The notes beneath the pieces were generated by a model. The model saw only the letters and a list, made by a program, of their open reading frames with translations, did not search any database and was not told the DNA's origin. A stretch of 64,000 nucleotides of DNA from Peribolospora baueri (taxonomy: Eukaryota > Basidiomycota > Peribolosporomycetes > Peribolosporales > Peribolosporaceae): NCBI GenBank assembly GCA_029717555.1, contig JAMDHS010000078.1, forward strand, positions 29,613 to 93,612, written 5' to 3'. The translations under genes and the position numbers were made by a program. Positions 60,179 through 64,000 of this stretch are shown here, in pieces (the stretch's first letter is position 1; every line of letters starts with the position of its first letter).

Positions 60179-61924
60179 TTAGCCTAGTCGGCCCACCGCC
60201 CGTCCTCGTCCTCGTCCTCGTCCGAGCAATTGTCTCAAACGATGAACCTCTTCGGTGCTCGTCTTGCAGCACCCACCGACGAACACTCCAGCCCAGGGCG
60301 ATTCCCCTCCTTCCACGTGGGGACGTCGCGCGACAGCTGCTGCCTCCAGTACTTGGCTTGCCCATGCCGTCTTATCATCCTTCTCGCTATCTTCGTTCCT
60401 ACTAGGATCTGACCTTGCGACAGCCGCGCTCCGCCACTGCCGAGCTCGTCCGTCCCATATCAAGCCGCCGTCCGGAGCGAGAAACAGGTACGGCCGCAGG
60501 GACGAGTGGGCTGCCGATCGAAGCTGCTCCGACGAGAGCGCTGTCGTCATTTCCAGAACGAGAGGGAGCAGGTAATGAGGTTTGGTGCAGTTGATGCCGA
60601 TGCCGACGATCAGAGGTGCCTCCCCGTCTTTTGAATCAGACCCCGGCTGGCCTGTCCCTGTCGGATCCTCTTCGCCGACAGTGCCGTAAAGCGTCTCTTT
60701 GAGGACCTTGTACACAGACGTATCCTCGTGTGGCTTTCCCCCGTCTCGGCGGGTTTCCGGAATGACGCCGTCCGGAAAAACGTAACTGATATAGGCCGGC
60801 TTCATCCACCAGCACCACTTTCGTCGCTGTCGCCGCCCCTTTTCATTTCCCTCCGCGTCCTCACCGTCCTCACCGTAACGATCCCAGCACCAAGCACGCA
60901 GTAGTCGCAAGGCTCTCCGAATCGCAAGGCCTTCCGTGAGGAGCGGATTTGTCTCGAAAGCAGTGAAATCGATCGACGACCACGTCCGAAGGTCAGAGGC
61001 GAAGGAGACGAGACGTGAGAAGTGGAACGAGGAGAGGAAATCGACGCTTGCTCGGTCCACCCTTCCTCCGTCTGAGTGGCCGTAGGCTCCGGTGTCTGAG
61101 CGAGCGCGTCTCCATCCGCCCCTCGAGGCGAGGTCAGCCTTTCTTTTACAAAGTCTTGCTAAATAGCTTATCCAAGACAGTACTCGACGGAAAAATGGCA
61201 GAGCTCACTCACATTCAGCTCCGTTCCCAAGTGTCGCGCCAAATGGTCCCAAGCTGAGACCGACGAGAGGCTTGACCGCCGATATCCGAGGGCTCCCCCC
61301 CTGCAAGCCTACATTTAGGCGCGCGAAGTAATCGTCCCGAGCTTGCACGGCTAAGGCAACGCCTCGTCGCATCAGCTCCACCGCACGGTCTTCCGAATAG
61401 CCTGCGTTTCGAAAGCCTGGTAGAGATGTTTGGTAGCTGCGGGGGATAACAACGAACCAGACGGACAGGGAGGCTGACGTCAATGTCGATGATCACTTGC
61501 TCGAGCCAAGTCCTACAAGCACAGAGACATGATCCATGAATACGTCCATACTCACGTCGATGTGAGAATCAAATCTGCGCCCGCTTCCGAAAAGTCCCTA
61601 TGCGTCCGCAAGATCGCCTCCGGGTCCTTGTCGAGGAGCGCGGCCGACCAGAGCGACGAGGAGATGTCCCGGTGCAGCTTGTCTTCCAGATGTGTGGACT
61701 AAATCAGCAGAATGCGCTCATCAATGTAAATTCCTCCGCCGTCTCCTACGTTCCTTCTCCGTGGGGAAAGGCGCCTCGCTCAGCAGGGCCTGAAAGACTT
61801 GACTTACCAGACCTCCGTCCATCAGAACGATAGGCGCATATGCACGATCTTCGTCCACGTCTGCATGCGATTCTGATTCGGAAAAGCTAAACAATTGCTC
61901 AAAGCAGTCAACACTTGAATTCAT
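60179..61924 (-). CDS. Homocysteine S-methyltransferase
   Basis: Methylates homocysteine to methionine using S-methylmethionine or S-adenosylmethionine (Mht1/Sam4 type). It starts at 61924 (MNSSVDCFEQ) and reaches the barrel start VLMDGGLVSQ, then TTLEDKLHRD, SSLWSAALLDKDPEAILRTH and EAGADLILTST. Further motifs are YQTSLPGFRNAGYSEDRAVE, VGLSLGPFGATLGNGAE and IDFTAFETNPLL. The zinc ligands are in GIGINCTKP and in FVGGCCKTS near the end. A charged insert (DRYGEDGEDAEGNEKGRRQR) and other acidic loops make it longer than yeast Mht1. The C-terminus is an unusual RGRGRGRAVGRLG, encoded by a CCTCGT-type repeat (about 60,198-60,225). About 6 exons. Sam4 versus Mht1 cannot be decided from sequence alone. 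Confidence 0.9.
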
Positions 61925-62656
61925 CCTGTTGAAACCTCGTCGGACGGGCAGGATCGAGTGACCGAGGGGAAGGTCTTCTCAACCAGCTGGGTGTACCCGT
62001 CCGCCGTGAGATTGATACTGTATGCAGCCCCCGATCAGTGTGCCGCAGCGGCCGCCGCCTGGGCGCGTCAACGCGTCACGTGCAATGCGCGGCTGCGCCT
62101 TTTATTATGCGCCCAGGAAGGGACAGCCTGATGAAATTTAGGTCCTCGCTCGCCCACCAAGGGGGTAGGGTCATCTTCTTGTCCTCCACCAGGAGCAGAA
62201 CGTGTCGGTCTGAATTAGACAGAGTGAGCGGTGAGTCCAGTCACGTTTACGACTCCCTTGCGGGGTGCCTTTCCCTTTGCCCCCGGCGCGCTGGACGATG
62301 CACGCAGCTCTGGTCAGTGCGAGAGGGATGATGTGGTAGCTGGGTGGCTGGTCGTCGATGCGGGTCCCGTCCTGCGCAGAGAGCTGAGGTGGGGCATCGT
62401 TGGATACATCCAAGTCAACGTCTGAGAGTGCTGAAGCAGAGGACGAACGTAGACGGCGGCGGCAGACTGTGACCGGGAGTTCTCCTATGCTCATCGCCCT
62501 CTCGTCTTCTGCGCATTCCACAGGTCCCTGGACCTCGCACACGCAAGGTTTTTCTTCTTCCGTCTCACTTTGGTCTCCCCCTCTTTTTTGGCCTCTCGGA
62601 ATCAACCCTTGTCCCGAACCACCACACCAGATTCGCTCACTTCCCTCGCGCCCACC
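61925..62656. promoter_or_regulatory. Divergent promoter region of the methyltransferase and channel genes
   Basis: 732 bp between divergent starts; GC-rich CGGCCGCCGCC cluster at about 62,049. C/T-rich just before 62657. No gene supported. Confidence 0.4.
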
Positions 62657-64000
62657 ATGACTTCTTTGATGGGCGAGCGCCAGCCTCTGCTGGCCCAGAC
62701 ACGCCAAGACGCCGAGCGTGCCCTCGGCCGATCTCTGAGCATCCCTAACATGCCAGAAGACCAAGTGCGAGGCTATGACGACGGCGACGACACCGACGAC
62801 AACGGGGACGAAGGAGCGGCCATGGTCGAACGCAGCAAAGCCGGAACGGTATTGGGCGAGAAGGCGGATGAGGTAAAGGTAAAGCTCCGTAAGCTCGTGC
62901 GCACTCCCGAGTGGCATTGGGCCATCATTGCTCTGGTGAGCACCTAACTGTTTGTGAGCTCAGCAGCTGGCGCCCGAGGTGAAGGTACTATGTTCACGCT
63001 CCGATGTTCACTCTGACCGCTCCGTAGATTATCGTCGACGGTTGCTGCGACCTCATCTCTCTGATCTGGTTCACCAGCCACGCGTGCACGAAGGGAGTGC
63101 CAACCGAGGAGCCCTGGTGGATTGAGACGTTTGCCACGGTGTCCCTCGTCATTACCACCTTCTTCTTGTTTGAAATCCCGATCAATATCGTAGCCCACGG
63201 CCTCAAGTACTACTCCCACCACCTCCTCAACATGCTCGACTTGATCGTTGTTGTCACCACCTTTATCCTCGAAGTTGTGCTCCATGGGGAGGAGAAGGGC
63301 TTCGCCGGACTCATTGTCTTCCTCCGTCTTTGGCGCATCCTCAAGGTCGTCGAGGGCAGTGTCCAAGCGGCAGCTGAGGTGGGCGAGGAGAGGGCTAGGG
63401 AGCTCAAGAGGCAGCTCCATGAGGAGAAGAACCTCCGCCTTCGTATACAGGCTCAGTTGCGGGACGAGACGGAGCTGAACGACGTCGTCTCCGTTCTCAG
63501 CAAAGAGCTGGAGACGCAGAAGGAGAGGGTCAAACAAGCCGAGGACCGCCTCAAGGCCGCAGGCATCCCCGTACCATGGGACACGGCGAAGGATGATTTA
63601 GAGGCCGTGCAGACGGGAAAGAGCGTCGAGCAAGCCGCCAAGGAGGCCTCTCGGCACCCTGAGATCCACCTCGAGGACGGGCAGGACCACGTTACTTCCG
63701 TGGAGAATGCCGGCGCACCCGTCACCCAGCTAGGACTGTCAGAGAAGAGCGCCGACACGCAGACGTCAGAGGAGAACGCCGATAGCCCCGTCACCCATGC
63801 AGGGCAACACCCTGCGTCCGAGAGGAACGTTGAAGACGCTCAGGTGGAGACTGCCGAAGTCACCCAGGATGAGACTGTTGAACACGCTAAGACGGGCGCC
63901 GAAGTCGCCCAGGAGGGGACTGCAGAACAAGCTCAGGTTGAGACCGCCAAAGTCACCCAGGAGGGGACTGCCGAAGTCGCCCAGGAGGAGACTGCCGAAC
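62657..64000 (+). CDS. Hv1-like voltage-sensor proton channel, truncated by the right edge
   Basis: A four-helix voltage-sensor protein without a separate pore, as in voltage-gated proton channels. The start at 62657 lies in an ideal CCCACCATG context. Exon 1 (62657-62935, 93 codons) has an acidic N-terminus; exon 2 starts at 63028 in phase 0. S1 is IIALIIVDGCCDLISLIWF with Asp97 at the position of the selectivity Asp of animal Hv1. S2 is near VSLVITTFFLFEIPINIVAH and S3 near LLNMLDLIVVVTTFILEVVL, with its conserved Asp. S4 is GLIVFLRLWRILKVVEG with the R-L-W-R-x-x-K charge pattern. A heptad-rich coiled coil follows (ELKRQLHEEKNLRLRIQAQL and ETQKERVKQAEDRLKAAGIP). The tail is a repetitive Thr/Glu/Val/Ala-rich region (from about 63,660) still open at 64000. 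Confidence 0.88.

Overview
The window reads as nuclear DNA of a filamentous or yeast-like fungus, most probably a basidiomycete. It is moderately GC-rich and gene-dense. Genes carry many short introns with GTGAGT/GTGAGC-type donors and CAG/TAG acceptors, and 5' regions are pyrimidine-rich. The gene set is fungal: BUD6, the DASH subunit HSK3, MDM31, fungal TRP4, and Kex2-processed small secreted proteins. I cannot name the species; a Pucciniomycotina- or Ustilaginomycotina-like yeast is a guess from intron density and GC only. No CRISPR array, rRNA, confident tRNA or intact transposon was seen.

Layout, left to right. 1-14.8 kb is a compact housekeeping block: a truncated acyl-CoA synthetase (-), MDM31 (+, mitochondrial inner membrane), TMA16 (-, ribosome biogenesis), BUD6 (+, actin/polarity) and HSK3 (-, kinetochore). 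15.4-26.2 kb is a looser region with long intergenic spaces and secretory or surface-type genes: a type II membrane DUF3431 protein (-), a family-1 UDP-glycosyltransferase with an altered catalytic motif (+), and two tandem paralogous secreted double-psi beta-barrel (RlpA/expansin-like) proteins (+). 27.4-32.3 kb holds unrecognised, largely disordered proteins (+). 32.8-42.4 kb is metabolic: a mitochondrial family III CoA-transferase (+), TRP4 (-), a patch of inverted repeats made of decayed coding fragments, a HIT hydrolase (+) and a CobW-type GTPase metallochaperone (-). 43.4-53.2 kb: a flavin monooxygenase (+), MON1 (-), a CCDC174-like protein (-) and a ZNF511-like zinc finger (+). 53.9-58.2 kb: an unresolved Ser/Pro-rich locus (-) and a cysteine-rich protein with a duplicated CxC cluster (-). 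58.7-64 kb: AP-3 sigma (+), a homocysteine methyltransferase (-) and a voltage-sensor (Hv1-like) channel running off the right edge (+).

Most genes are independent housekeeping functions in alternating orientation; there is no operon logic. Two loose themes appear. MON1 and the AP-3 sigma subunit both act in traffic to the vacuole. DUF3431, the glycosyltransferase and the paired secreted proteins sit together in the sparse part of the window. The most novel item is the Cys-rich gene at 56,981-58,241. Its metal-ligand-like motif occurs twice, each copy split by an intron at the same codon position, which suggests duplication of a phase-1/phase-1 exon.
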